The notes beneath the pieces are model-generated. The model was not told the DNA's origin. It made no database searches and saw only the letters and a program-made list of their open reading frames with translations. This document shows positions 8,447 to 16,580 of a stretch of 64,000 nucleotides of DNA, piece after piece. The stretch spans positions 62,001 through 126,000 of the forward strand of contig NZ_BOON01000017.1 in assembly GCF_016863255.1 (NCBI RefSeq), in the 5' to 3' direction. The position numbers were made by a program, and so were the translations under genes. The stretch's first letter is position 1. Every line of letters begins with the position of its first letter. Source of the stretch: Planosporangium mesophilum. GTDB lineage: Bacteria; Actinomycetota; Actinomycetes; Mycobacteriales; Micromonosporaceae.

Positions 8447-8465
8447 GACTGAACTCTCCCCGATC
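8419..8465 (-). promoter_or_regulatory. Hairpin covering the predicted add ribosome-binding site and start
   Basis: On the minus strand GATCGGGGAGAGTTC pairs perfectly with GAACTCTCCCCGATC; the stem continues for six more pairs (AGTCGT/ACGACT) after a single bulged base and closes on a four-base loop. That makes 21 base pairs. The SD-like GGGGAGAG and the GTG start of add fall within it. It may limit translation of add, terminate the upstream protease transcript, or both. No T-run follows. Confidence 0.7.
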
Positions 8466-8486
8466 ACGCAGGGCGTTAACGACCGA

Positions 8487-10121
8487 TCAGACGGTTAGCG
8501 TCCACGTGTCGAGGTACCCGGTGTCGGCCAGGTACCGGTCCTGCACCTGCAGCTTCCAAACGCCGTTCGCGGCCTCTCCCGAGACGTTGACCGTGTACGT
8601 GGTGTCGACGTTGGGTGCGGCGTCGTAGCTCTCCGTCTTCAGCCGGTACGTGCTGCCGTCCGGCGCCACCAGGTCGATGCGCAGGTCGCCGCGGTAGCTG
8701 TGCTTGATGTGCACCTCCACCTTCGTCGACGCCGAGGCGTTGCGCGCGCAGCCCGAGATCGTGATCGAGCTGGTCACCGCGGCGCCGCCGTCCGGGATCT
8801 GCACGTCGGTGCCGTTGGTGCCCGAGCAGCCCGCGGGCGGGGGCGGCGGGGGCGGCGGAGTGCTGCCGTTGCCCACGTAGAGCAGCCGGTTCGGCGAGCC
8901 GGATCCCGGGCTGCCGACGACGTTCGGCGTGGCGTTGTTCACCATCGCGTCGCGTACCTGCTGGGGCGTGTAGCCGGGGTTGGCCGAGGCGATCAGCGCG
9001 GCGGCGCCGACGACGTGGGGCGTCGCCATTGACGTACCGCTGATCGTGTTCGTGGCCGTGTCGTTGGTGTTCCACGACGAGGTGATGTTCACACCGGGCG
9101 CGAAGATGTCCAGGCAACTGCCGTAGTTGGAGAACGACGCCTTCTTGTCGGTGTTGTCGGTCGCGCCGACGGTGATCGCCTCGGATACCCGCGCCGGCGA
9201 GGTGTTGCAGGCGTTCTGGGCGATGCCGAGGGCGTTGCCGTTGCCGGCCGCGATGCCGTAGGTCACGCCGGAGGCGATCGAGCGCTGGACCGCGGCGTCC
9301 AGGGTCGAGTCGACGCCGCCGCCGAGGCTCATGTTGGCCACGGCCGGCTTGATCGCGTGGGCGGTCACCCAGTCGATACCGGCGACGACGCCCGAGGTGC
9401 TGCCGCTGCCGTTGCAGTCGAGCACCCGTACGGCGACCAGCTGCACGCCCTTGGCCACACCGTAGTTGGCGCCGCCGATGGTGCCGGCGACGTGCGTACC
9501 GTGGCCGTTGCAGTCGTTGGCGTTGCCACCACTGGTGACGGCGTCGAAACCGGGGGTCGCCCGGCCGCCGAACTCGCTGTGGCTGGTCCGGATGCCGGTG
9601 TCGATGACGTACGCGTGCACGTTCGACGCCGTTGTCGAGTACGTGTAGTTGCCGTCGAGCGGCAGGTTGCGCTGGTCGATCCGGTCCAGGCCCCAGGTCG
9701 CGCCGGCCTGGGTGTCGAAGGCCTTGACGACGCCGTCCTTCTGCACGTACGCGACGGACTGGTCGGCGGCGAGCCGGCGGGCCTGCGCCTCGCTGAGATT
9801 CCGCACCGCGTAGCCGCGCAGCGTGCTGCGGTACTTGTGCTTGACCTGTCCGCCGTAGCCGCTGGACAGGGTGCTCACCAGCGCGTCGACGCCGTGCGTG
9901 CGGGCCACCGAGTCCTTGAGGACGACGATGTAGCTGTTCGGTACGACGACGGCGCTTCCCGCGTCGCGGATGACGCCCTCGAGCGGCGTCGCCGCCGAGG
10001 CGGCACCCCCCGTCGACAGCGCCGCGGCCGTCGCCGCGACCGTGGCGAGACCGAGCAGCGCTGCTCGGCGCCCCGGGCCGGCCGCACCCGACCCGGGCCT
10101 CGCGTTCCCTGGGAGTCTCAT
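8487..10121 (-). CDS. Secreted subtilisin-like serine protease (S8) with I9 propeptide and P domain
   Basis: A 544-residue exported protease. An N-terminal signal (about residues 1-43, with RR before a hydrophobic Ala-rich core ending ASA) is followed by an I9 inhibitor propeptide (about 60-135), the S8 catalytic domain (about 145-418) with Asp174 (YVIDTG), His207 (NGHGTH) and Ser364 (SGTSMATPH), an eight-proline linker, and a proprotein-convertase P domain at about 434-544 ([16 protein letters not shown]). The ATG at 10121 has GGAGGAG eight bases upstream; an earlier in-frame start at 10169 is less likely. The twin arginine could indicate Tat export, but the motif is incomplete. Likely role is extracellular protein degradation. 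Confidence 0.93.
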   Translation of the reverse strand: MRLPGNARPGSGAAGPGRRAALLGLATVAATAAALSTGGAASAATPLEGVIRDAGSAVVVPNSYIVVLKDSVARTHGVDALVSTLSSGYGGQVKHKYRSTLRGYAVRNLSEAQARRLAADQSVAYVQKDGVVKAFDTQAGATWGLDRIDQRNLPLDGNYTYSTTASNVHAYVIDTGIRTSHSEFGGRATPGFDAVTSGGNANDCNGHGTHVAGTIGGANYGVAKGVQLVAVRVLDCNGSGSTSGVVAGIDWVTAHAIKPAVANMSLGGGVDSTLDAAVQRSIASGVTYGIAAGNGNALGIAQNACNTSPARVSEAITVGATDNTDKKASFSNYGSCLDIFAPGVNITSSWNTNDTATNTISGTSMATPHVVGAAALIASANPGYTPQQVRDAMVNNATPNVVGSPGSGSPNRLLYVGNGSTPPPPPPPPAGCSGTNGTDVQIPDGGAAVTSSITISGCARNASASTKVEVHIKHSYRGDLRIDLVAPDGSTYRLKTESYDAAPNVDTTYTVNVSGEAANGVWKLQVQDRYLADTGYLDTWTLTV

Positions 10122-10455
10122 CTCCCGCTCCTCCCTCTGGTGGACCGGTCCGCGCCGAACGCTTCTCACCTGCGGAGAACAGCGTGGACGATCCGGTTGG
10201 AGAGAGGGTATGGGGCAAGCTCTTACATGCCTAGATATAGCGATTGAATAATTTGATCACGATAGTGAGACGGGTTTCCAGGCGCCGATGCGCTGAGTTA
10301 CCGATCGGTAAGCGCAGCCGCAGGTCCGGCGCGCGGGCCGCCACGGTGCGTCATCTCGTGACGGGCAGCGCCGGACGAGCGGCGCTGGGTAGTCACGGTC
10401 AGGCAACCAATCAGCAAGGGTGCCGTCGAGGGTCCTACGGCGTGTAGGACGGCTC
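10122..10455 (-). promoter_or_regulatory. 334-base intergenic region upstream of the protease
   Basis: No gene seen. An AT-rich island at about 10230-10262 stands out against the G+C-rich background. On the minus strand it contains TTCAAT, a 17-base spacer and TAAGAG, a possible but weak sigma-70-type promoter for the protease about 100 bases ahead of its start. The rest (10263-10455) shows nothing convincing. Confidence 0.35.
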
Positions 10456-10896
10456 TCAGCGCCGACCGGCGTGCTGGGCGTAGAGCAGTTCCAGGATCGA
10501 GCGGGCGGCCTCGAACCAGCGGTCCAGCCACTCCTGGGGAGGCATGCTGCCCTTGGGCGGCAGTTCCAGCAGCAGCCCCCGGAGCAGCGGATGGTCGGCG
10601 AGGGACTCGCTGGTGACGTCGTCGTACCACCTGTCGGAGTCGTCGAGCTCCGGCTCCGCGAGCTGCGGGGCCCGCATCGACGACGCGATCGGGTTGCCCA
10701 TGTCCAACGAGCCGTTGACCCGGTGGATGGTGGGTACCGACCCGTTACGCCGGCCCGGGCCGTCGCCGTCGCGGTCGTTGATCGGCAGCACGGCGCCGCT
10801 GTCCCGGCTCGCCGGACGGTACCCGCTCAGCTGCGCGGCGAACCTGTCGTCGGAGTTCGCCCCGCCGTTGCCGTAGTTTTCCGGGACTGTCGTCAT
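10456..10896 (-). CDS. Hypothetical acidic protein
   Basis: A 146-residue soluble protein starting MTTVPENYGNGG. The first 75 residues are rich in Gly, Asn, Asp and Arg and look disordered; the C-terminal half (LADHPLLRGLLLELPPKG to ELLYAQHAGRR) is likely helical, with a conserved-looking PPQEWLDRWFEAARSILELL segment. No domain was recognised. The ATG at 10896 has a modest AAGGCGAG upstream. It precedes the protease promoter region and follows a DUF397 gene on the same strand, 141 bases away; both could belong to a developmental set in actinomycetes, but this is only positional. Confidence 0.65.
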   Translation of the reverse strand: MTTVPENYGNGGANSDDRFAAQLSGYRPASRDSGAVLPINDRDGDGPGRRNGSVPTIHRVNGSLDMGNPIASSMRAPQLAEPELDDSDRWYDDVTSESLADHPLLRGLLLELPPKGSMPPQEWLDRWFEAARSILELLYAQHAGRR

Positions 10897-11037
10897 CGCG
10901 TCTCGCCTTACTGTCTTGGATCTGCGTCGTCGCCGGTGGACGCACCGGTCCCGGCGGCGGTACGGCCATGGCCGCACCGCCCGGTACAACGACGCACGAG
11001 GGCCGCACGACGCGGGACGCGTCTGCCGGAACCCTGG

Positions 11038-11262
11038 TCAGAGGTCGAACTCCCCATCCCTGGCGCCCCCGACGAAGGCGTCCCACTCGCTCCGGGTGAA
11101 CAGCAGCACCGGACCGGCCGGGTTTCTGGAGTCGCGGACCGCGATGGCGTCGCCCACGAACGCCACCTCGACGCAGCCGTCCGAGTACGGGCCGCTTCGG
11201 TCGCTGCGCCGCCACCGTGCGCCGTCGAGATTGACCCGCAGCCCCTTGGCCTCGATCTCCAC
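11038..11262 (-). CDS. DUF397 domain protein
   Basis: A 74-residue protein of the DUF397 family, abundant in morphologically complex actinomycetes. The typical pattern is present: RWRRSDRSG, then GCVEVAFVGDAIAVRDSRNP, then a LLFTRSEWDAFVGGARDGEFDL end. The frame is open to 11301, but AGAGGAG lies five bases before the GTG at 11262, which gives a normal family length. DUF397 genes usually sit beside an XRE-type regulator of the BldB/AbaA type; none is adjacent here, making this an orphan copy. Biochemical function is not established. Confidence 0.85.
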   Translation of the reverse strand: MEIEAKGLRVNLDGARWRRSDRSGPYSDGCVEVAFVGDAIAVRDSRNPAGPVLLFTRSEWDAFVGGARDGEFDL

Positions 11263-11617
11263 CACAGCTCCTCTGCCAGTCCGGACCACCGGAACCGTCA
11301 CCGTTGAAGCTCATTCCCACGGAAGAGACCCTTACCGCGGCCGAGACGACGACCACCCTCCCGGCTAGTGGCGTCGGTCAACCCGACTCTATTACTCCAG
11401 GTGGGCCGGCCCGGCACCTAACGGACGAACGTGCGTACCGGGCGTGGAATGCGCGACCTGCAACTTGCATTGATCATGTTTGTCGTGCAACCTGTGGGTG
11501 CGGCACGGGTTACTCACCGTTCATCATCGGTCGATCTCTCGGCCAGCGGTCCGGAAAGACCGCCGGTTCGGATGACGCGGTGGCGCCGGCCGGACGACGC
11601 AGAGAACAGGAGTCGGT
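11263..11617. promoter_or_regulatory. 355-base divergent intergenic region
   Basis: It separates the DUF397 gene from the small gene at 11618. The only structure noted is TGCAACTTGCA at 11459-11469, an 11-base palindrome with one central base, plus a half-site TGCAAC at 11486-11491, in a locally AT-richer segment. It may be an operator for one or both genes. No small ORF with a good start was found. Confidence 0.35.
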
Positions 11618-11869
11618 GTGCTACCCAGGGCGGGTGACGTACTGCGCGTGACCAGGGCCGCGAGCGTGCAGTTCATCGAACCGATGCTCTTCCGGGTGAT
11701 CCGCGTACACGACTGGCCGACCTACGACGGCTGGGCATGGCTGGACGGATACCAGCTGAACGCCGCCGGTGACGCGGTCGAGCGCCGGTCCATCTTCGTT
11801 CAGCTCAAAGGTCTTCAGCCCGCGAACGTGACCCCGCTGGGTCTGCGGTCGCGGGCGAACGTCGCCTAG
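11618..11869 (+). CDS. Small conserved actinomycete protein, function unknown
   Basis: An 83-residue protein read from a GTG with AGGAG five bases upstream. The sequence (GDVLRVTRAASVQFIEP, FRVIRVHDWPTYDGWAWLDGYQL, AVERRSIFVQL) suggests a compact all-beta fold with several aromatic residues; no signal peptide or membrane segment is present. I do not recognise a named domain. Its stop codon overlaps that of the convergent PASTA gene by four bases, so there is no room for a separate terminator. Confidence 0.8.
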   Translation: MLPRAGDVLRVTRAASVQFIEPMLFRVIRVHDWPTYDGWAWLDGYQLNAAGDAVERRSIFVQLKGLQPANVTPLGLRSRANVA

Positions 11870-12798
11870 GCGCCCCCGCCAGCCGGCCGCGAGGCCGGCG
11901 GCGTCGGCTGCGTGGTGGGCGGTCGCGTCGGAGTCTGCGTCCGCGTACCGGTCGTCGCGGCCGGGGTTGGAGCCGACGCCACGACCAGGGTCACCCGGCT
12001 ACCCGCGCTGACCATCGTCCCGGCCGCCGGTTCGGTGGCCGCGACCGTACCGGGACTCACGCCGGCCACCGGCCGCCTGGTCACCGTGTACGTCAGCCCG
12101 ACCGCGGTCAACTGCTCCCTGGCCGCCGCCTCGCTCTGGCCCACCACATCCGGTACCGCCACCCGCCCGGTCGCCGTCGCGGACGGCGCCGGCGACTCCG
12201 CCTGCGACTCCGGCTGCGACGCGGTCTCCGTCGGCGCCGGAGCCGCCGACGGCGTCGCGCTCGTCGCGGGCGTCGACACCGACGGCCTGCCGAGGCCACT
12301 GAAGATCAGCCATAACCCGGTGCCCAGCATCGCCAGCAGGATGACAACGATCAGGGCGATCACCGCCGGGCGCGCCCAGAAGCCGGGCGGCTCCGCCTCG
12401 GCGGACTCCTCGCGCCACCCCACCGGTGCCGGAGCCGGTACCGCGTCGGGCACGGGTACCGGCGCACGGGCGGCCCAGATCTGCGGCGTCACCCGACGGG
12501 TCGCGTCGGCGTCGGCCGGTGTCATGGGCCGCGTCTCGTCGGCCAGCGTCATGGGCCGCGTCTCGTCGGCCGGCCCGTTCGACGCCACCGGCCGGGTGGC
12601 ATCGGCGTCGAGCGGCACCGTACGCGACTCGTCCGCGTCGGAATCGTCGTCGGAATCGTCGTCGAACGGGTTGAACGTCGATGTCGGCTCGTCCACCGGC
12701 ATCCGTCGGGTCGCATCGTCCCCCGGGGTCACCTGGGGCGACGGCTGCGTCCCGTCTCCGCGGGGGCCCTCGTCGGCTGGATCGTGCTCATCGGCCAT
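11866..12798 (-). CDS. Single-pass membrane protein with one PASTA domain, no kinase domain
   Basis: A 310-residue protein. Residues 1-140 form an acidic, Pro/Thr-rich cytoplasmic region containing six short motifs of the form (D/E)-x-(T/R)-(T/R)-x-(M/V/P), for example DATRRMP, DATRPVA and two copies of DETRPMT. A transmembrane helix (about 144-168) follows, then a Ser/Pro/Thr stalk and one PASTA domain (about 212-275: VPDVVGQSEAAAREQL, GVSPGTV) and a Pro/Thr tail. PASTA domains bind muropeptides or lipid II in PknB-type kinases and PBPs. The repeated acidic-Thr motifs look like possible phosphoacceptor sites, so it may be a kinase substrate that senses the wall; this is inference. Confidence 0.85.
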   Translation of the reverse strand: MADEHDPADEGPRGDGTQPSPQVTPGDDATRRMPVDEPTSTFNPFDDDSDDDSDADESRTVPLDADATRPVASNGPADETRPMTLADETRPMTPADADATRRVTPQIWAARAPVPVPDAVPAPAPVGWREESAEAEPPGFWARPAVIALIVVILLAMLGTGLWLIFSGLGRPSVSTPATSATPSAAPAPTETASQPESQAESPAPSATATGRVAVPDVVGQSEAAAREQLTAVGLTYTVTRRPVAGVSPGTVAATEPAAGTMVSAGSRVTLVVASAPTPAATTGTRTQTPTRPPTTQPTPPASRPAGGGA

Positions 12799-12913
12799 GG
12801 CTCTATCTCATCAGAAGGCGTCGAACGACAGGCGGCTGGCGGTCGCCGCGGACCGGCCGGGCGTGATCGACGGGGCTCGCACCCTCCGGCCACTCGGCTG
12901 TACTCTGCGCGGC

Positions 12914-14095
12914 ATGGCGGCGCGCGGATGGGCTAAGGCTACGGTGACCGCGATCGGTGTGGCGGCCGGCGCCGGCGCGGCACAGTGGGGCCTGGCGTAC
13001 GGGCTCAGCGTCGTCGCCTGGCAGCCGGTACGCGCCGGGATCGGTGAAGGCCTCTGGTCGTCCGGGCTGGCCTGGGTGCTGTGGATCGGTGCCACCTCGA
13101 CGGTGCTCGGTGCCGTCTGCGCGGCTCGCCTCGGCACCCGCGCCGCGGCGGCCGGCCAGGTGGCCCACGGTCCAGGCTTCGTCCTGCGGACGGTGATGGC
13201 GCTGGCGGCGGCGATCGGCGCGCTGGTGACCGTACCGCTGGTGATGCTCCCGGCTCGCGCGGCGCAGCGGGCCGACACCTTCCAGCCGGAGGTGACCGCC
13301 GGGGCGTACGCGGTCATCGGGGTCGTCGTCGGCCTGGTCGTCGCCGTCGTGGCGGTCAATGTCCGGGTCATCGCGGCCAACATCATGGCGACGACCGCGT
13401 GGGTGTGGGTGCTGGTGGCCGTCTCGGTGGTCGACGCGGTGCGCGCCGGCAGGACGGTCGGCACCGCGCAACTGGCCGCGTGGCAGTTCACCGACCGGGG
13501 GTGGTTCCGCGACACGGTGTACCTTCCCGGCGCGCTGCTGATGCTCGGTGGGGCCCTCCTGATCGGGGTGGTCAGCGCACTGCCCGCCGACCGGCGTACC
13601 GACAACCGGGTGGGCATCGCCATCTCGGGTACCTTCGGCCCGCTGCTGGCGGCCGCGGCGTACTTCCTCACCGCACCGCGCCCGGCCGCCTGGGCGGAGC
13701 AGTTGTCCGCGTACCTGTTCGCCCCCTACGCGGTGATCGGGGGCCTTGCCGGGTCCGTACTCGTCGCGGTGCTGGGGCCGTTGCGGCCGCGCAGGCGCCC
13801 CGCCGTCGATTCGCCCGCGCCCGCCCCGGTGGACGCCACCGCCGACGAGCCGGAGCTGACGGAGTGGACCGCCACGCTCTCCGGCCGTTCGGAGCCGACC
13901 CCGGCGTCGTCGTCCCAGGAGCCCCAGGCTCTCCAGAGGCCGGCAGCGGCACCGGCAGCGGATGAGACGACGGTCGAGATCACCCCGGCTGCGACCGGCC
14001 GGGCCACGGCCACCCGGCCGACGGCGACCGAGCCGACTGCCACCGAGCCGGAGGTGCCCAAGCCGCGGAAGCGGCGCGGATCCGGCGCCCGCTAA
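12914..14095 (+). CDS. Polytopic membrane protein, function unknown
   Basis: A 393-residue protein. About 295 N-terminal residues contain seven or so hydrophobic helices (for example VTAIGVAAGAGAAQWG, LAWVLWIGATSTVLGAV, YAVIGVVVGLVVAVVAV, ISGTFGPLLAAAAYFL). The last 110 residues are a hydrophilic Pro/Thr/Glu-rich tail ending in basic RKRRGSGAR. Similar proteins of unknown function are common in actinobacteria. The ATG at 12914 was chosen because the hydrophobic domain begins there; the much longer open frame upstream is antisense to the PASTA gene. It is divergent from that gene by 115 bases, and its TAA overlaps the stop of the next, convergent gene. Confidence 0.8.
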   Translation: MAARGWAKATVTAIGVAAGAGAAQWGLAYGLSVVAWQPVRAGIGEGLWSSGLAWVLWIGATSTVLGAVCAARLGTRAAAAGQVAHGPGFVLRTVMALAAAIGALVTVPLVMLPARAAQRADTFQPEVTAGAYAVIGVVVGLVVAVVAVNVRVIAANIMATTAWVWVLVAVSVVDAVRAGRTVGTAQLAAWQFTDRGWFRDTVYLPGALLMLGGALLIGVVSALPADRRTDNRVGIAISGTFGPLLAAAAYFLTAPRPAAWAEQLSAYLFAPYAVIGGLAGSVLVAVLGPLRPRRRPAVDSPAPAPVDATADEPELTEWTATLSGRSEPTPASSSQEPQALQRPAAAPAADETTVEITPAATGRATATRPTATEPTATEPEVPKPRKRRGSGAR

Positions 14096-15570
14096 CCGAT
14101 CGGCCAGGTGTGCACGGGCTCGTTGTCCGCCAGGTTCTCGCTGTAGCGGCGCAGCATCTCGCGCAGTGCCGTGGGGCGGTCCAGGTTGCGGTCCCGCTCC
14201 AGTCTGCGGACCGTCTCGGTCTGCCAGACCGCACCGTTGCGCCGGCTCACGCAGCGCCCCTCGATGACGCCGAGCAGGCGGTCGCGGGTCGCCGGGTCGA
14301 CCCCGAAGCGGTCGAGGCCGTCGTACGCCTTGGGTAACAGCTTTTCGAGTACCAGATCGGTCACGCGGGTCTCACCCAGGCGCGGCCACCAGACGCTCGA
14401 GGTGATGCCGCCACGGGCCGCCGTGTGGAAGTTCTGCTCGGCCGCCGAGAAGGTGAGCTGTGTCCAGACCGGACGGTCAGCCTCGGCCAGCTCGCGTACG
14501 AGTCCGAAGTAGAACGCCGCGTTGGCGAGCATGTCAACCACGGTCGGCCCCGACGGCAGTACCCGGTTCTCCACCCTCAGGTGCGGGCGGCCGTTCATGA
14601 TGTCGTACACCGGGCGGTTCCACCGGTAGACGGTGCCGTTGTGCAGCCGCAGCTCACCCAGGCGCGGTACGCCGCCGTCGTTCAGGACCTCGACCGGGTC
14701 CTCCTCCTCGGTGATCGGCAGCAGCGGCGGAAAGTACCGGACGTTCTCCTCGAACAGGTCGAAGATCGAGGTGATCCAGCGCTCGCCGAACCACACCCGC
14801 GGGCGTACCCCCTGGGCCTTCAACTCGTCCGGCCGGGTGTCGGTGGCCTGCTCGAACAGGGCGATCCGGGTCTCCGACCACAGGTCACGGCCGAACAGGT
14901 ACGGCGAGTTGGCGCCGATCGCGACCTGCACGCCGGCGATCGCCTGCGAGGCGTTCCAGTGGCAGGCGAAGTTCTCCGGCGCGACCTGGAGGTGGAACTG
15001 CACGCTGGTACAGGCCGCTTCGGGAAGGATCGAGTCGGTGGAGGACTGCAGTCGCTCGACGCCCCGGATGTCGAGGGCCATGTCCTCACCGCGAGCGGCG
15101 GTGATCTGCTCGTTGAGCACCCGGTACCGGGGGTTGGCCGAGATGTTGTCGAGCACCGTGTGGGCCTGGGTGAGGGTCGGCAGGATGCCGATGAGGACCA
15201 GTTGGGCGTCGTGCTTGCGGGCACGCTCGTCGGCGTGCGCGAGGCTCGCCGAGACGTCCCGCTCGTACTCGTCGAAGCCGTGCCCCGCGATCAGCCGTGG
15301 CCGGACGTTGACCTCCAGATTGAACTGCCCGAGTTCGGTCTGGAACGAGGAGTCGGCCAGGTCGGCGAGGATCTCGGCGTTGCGCATCGCCGGCTGTGCG
15401 TCCCCGTCGATCAGGTTGAGCTCGATCTCCAGACCCGTCGTCGGGCGGTCGGCGTCGAACCGGAAGTCGCTGAGCATCAACGCGAAGACGTCCAGGCAGC
15501 GGCGGACCTTCCGCCGATAGCGCGCTCGATCTTCGCGGCTGAAGGAAGCCTGCGAAACGTCCTTGCCCAT
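14092..15570 (-). CDS. Glutamate-cysteine-ligase-like enzyme (GCS2 family)
   Basis: A 492-residue member of the GCS2/carboxylate-amine ligase group, which activates a glutamate gamma-carboxyl with ATP and joins it to an amine; EgtA in ergothioneine synthesis and YbdK-type ligases are relatives. The N-terminal TTGLEIELNLIDGD segment carries metal-binding Glu residues; QFNLEVNVRPR, TSVQFHLQV and RPHLRVENRVLPSGPT are further family motifs. The ATG at 15570 is preferred to 15642 because the conserved region starts soon after it. No other ergothioneine genes are nearby, so the amine substrate cannot be named. It is convergent with the membrane protein gene and divergent from marR. Confidence 0.83.
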   Translation of the reverse strand: MGKDVSQASFSREDRARYRRKVRRCLDVFALMLSDFRFDADRPTTGLEIELNLIDGDAQPAMRNAEILADLADSSFQTELGQFNLEVNVRPRLIAGHGFDEYERDVSASLAHADERARKHDAQLVLIGILPTLTQAHTVLDNISANPRYRVLNEQITAARGEDMALDIRGVERLQSSTDSILPEAACTSVQFHLQVAPENFACHWNASQAIAGVQVAIGANSPYLFGRDLWSETRIALFEQATDTRPDELKAQGVRPRVWFGERWITSIFDLFEENVRYFPPLLPITEEEDPVEVLNDGGVPRLGELRLHNGTVYRWNRPVYDIMNGRPHLRVENRVLPSGPTVVDMLANAAFYFGLVRELAEADRPVWTQLTFSAAEQNFHTAARGGITSSVWWPRLGETRVTDLVLEKLLPKAYDGLDRFGVDPATRDRLLGVIEGRCVSRRNGAVWQTETVRRLERDRNLDRPTALREMLRRYSENLADNEPVHTWPIG

Positions 15571-15728
15571 CGACGAATCCACCCCTGCCGTGTCCTCGGA
15601 CCTCAACCGTATGAGCGCGTCCACCGGTCCCGCTAGGGGCAAACGGTCCTCGGTTCAGCGCAGGGTGAGCAGTGAGGTGCGGACAGTCGGTGGAATCGGA
15701 GGTCACGAACGAGACTATTTGATTACGC

Positions 15729-15762
15729 AGTTATAACTTTGACAACAATCCCTCCGTCAAGT
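15729..15762 (+). promoter_or_regulatory. Probable promoter/operator of the MarR gene
   Basis: Upstream of the MarR gene a perfect palindrome AGTTATAACT (15729-15738) runs into a TTGACA-like -35 box (15739-15744), and ACTTTGAC/GTCAAGT form a second, imperfect inverted repeat (15736-15743 and 15756-15762). AT-rich palindromes overlapping the -35 are typical MarR autoregulatory sites. A good -10 hexamer is not evident. Confidence 0.5.
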
Positions 15763-15783
15763 ACCCGCTGGTAAGGTGGTCTT

Positions 15784-16320
15784 GTGAACGAACTGTTCGA
15801 TGACCCGCGGATCACCGCCATGGGCCTGCTGACCGAGGCCTTCACCGGACTGACCGCCCGGTTCTCGGAGCAGTTGGCCAGCCACGGCATGTCGATCGTC
15901 GAGTTCGAGGTGCTGATCCGGCTGTCCCGGTCGCCCGAGAGCCAGTTGCGGATGACCGACCTCGCCGCACAGACGCAGTTGACCACGAGTGGGATCACCC
16001 GCGTGGTCGATCGGCTGGAACGGGGCGGCCTGGTTCGCCGCGAGGCCTGCGCGGCCGACCGGCGCAGTTCGTTCGCGGTCATGACCGACGCCGGCCGGGC
16101 CCGGATGGAAGAAGTGCTCCCCGGGCACATCGAGGTCATCAAACACTGGTTCACGAGCCGGCTCACCCCCGAGCAACTGGAGCAGTTGCTCGATTCGCTG
16201 CGGACGGTGCGCGACGCGGTACGGCCGGGGGCCGTCTCGGGCGCGATCCGGAGCACCGGCCCGGCTGACACCGACGATGCCGACAAGACCGGTAACGGTT
16301 CGGTCGCGCCGTCGGCATGA
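15784..16320 (+). CDS. MarR-family transcriptional regulator
   Basis: A 178-residue winged-helix regulator. The DNA-binding core spans about residues 35-105: RMTDLAAQTQLTTSGITRVVDRLERGGLVRREACAADRRSS with the wing Asp-Arg-Arg. Dimerisation helices flank it (MGLLTEAFTGLTARFSEQL at the N-terminus, LTPEQLEQLLDSLRTV near the C-terminus). The GTG start has AAGGTGG six bases upstream. MarR proteins usually repress their own gene and a neighbour in response to small phenolic ligands or oxidants. The only divergent neighbour is the GCS2-like ligase, starting 213 bases away, which is a candidate target. Confidence 0.9.
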   Translation: MNELFDDPRITAMGLLTEAFTGLTARFSEQLASHGMSIVEFEVLIRLSRSPESQLRMTDLAAQTQLTTSGITRVVDRLERGGLVRREACAADRRSSFAVMTDAGRARMEEVLPGHIEVIKHWFTSRLTPEQLEQLLDSLRTVRDAVRPGAVSGAIRSTGPADTDDADKTGNGSVAPSA

Positions 16321-16435
16321 CCGGCAGAAGTACCGGCAGAACTTGATCTAAAAATCGGCCAAACACCTCTATAACGGGCCTGGTTTGTCGACCCGGATCG
16401 GTAGTCTTCGCTCTCGGGAGGCACCACAAAGGGAT

Positions 16436-16484
16436 CGGCACGGACGAAGAGGTGGGGCATTTTGGGGGGCCTTCGTCCGTGCCG
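16436..16484. repeat. 14-bp inverted repeat between convergent genes
   Basis: CGGCACGGACGAAG (16436-16449) is the exact complement of CTTCGTCCGTGCCG (16471-16484), separated by a G-rich 21-base loop. It lies in the 260-base space between the marR stop and the stop of the STAND regulator. It could terminate both transcripts; the rest of the space shows no gene. Confidence 0.65.
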
Positions 16485-16580
16485 GACCCGCCCACGCTGG
16501 ACTGGCTCCCGTCGATGAGTGGTTGGCCCGCGCCCTACCCGCGGACCACCACTTTTCGGCGAATTTCCGAGCAGGACGCG

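Noticed and set aside
11912-14095. 727-codon plus-strand ORF that appears to fuse two parts
   Set aside because: The first part is antisense to the PASTA gene; the true membrane protein starts at the ATG at 12914.
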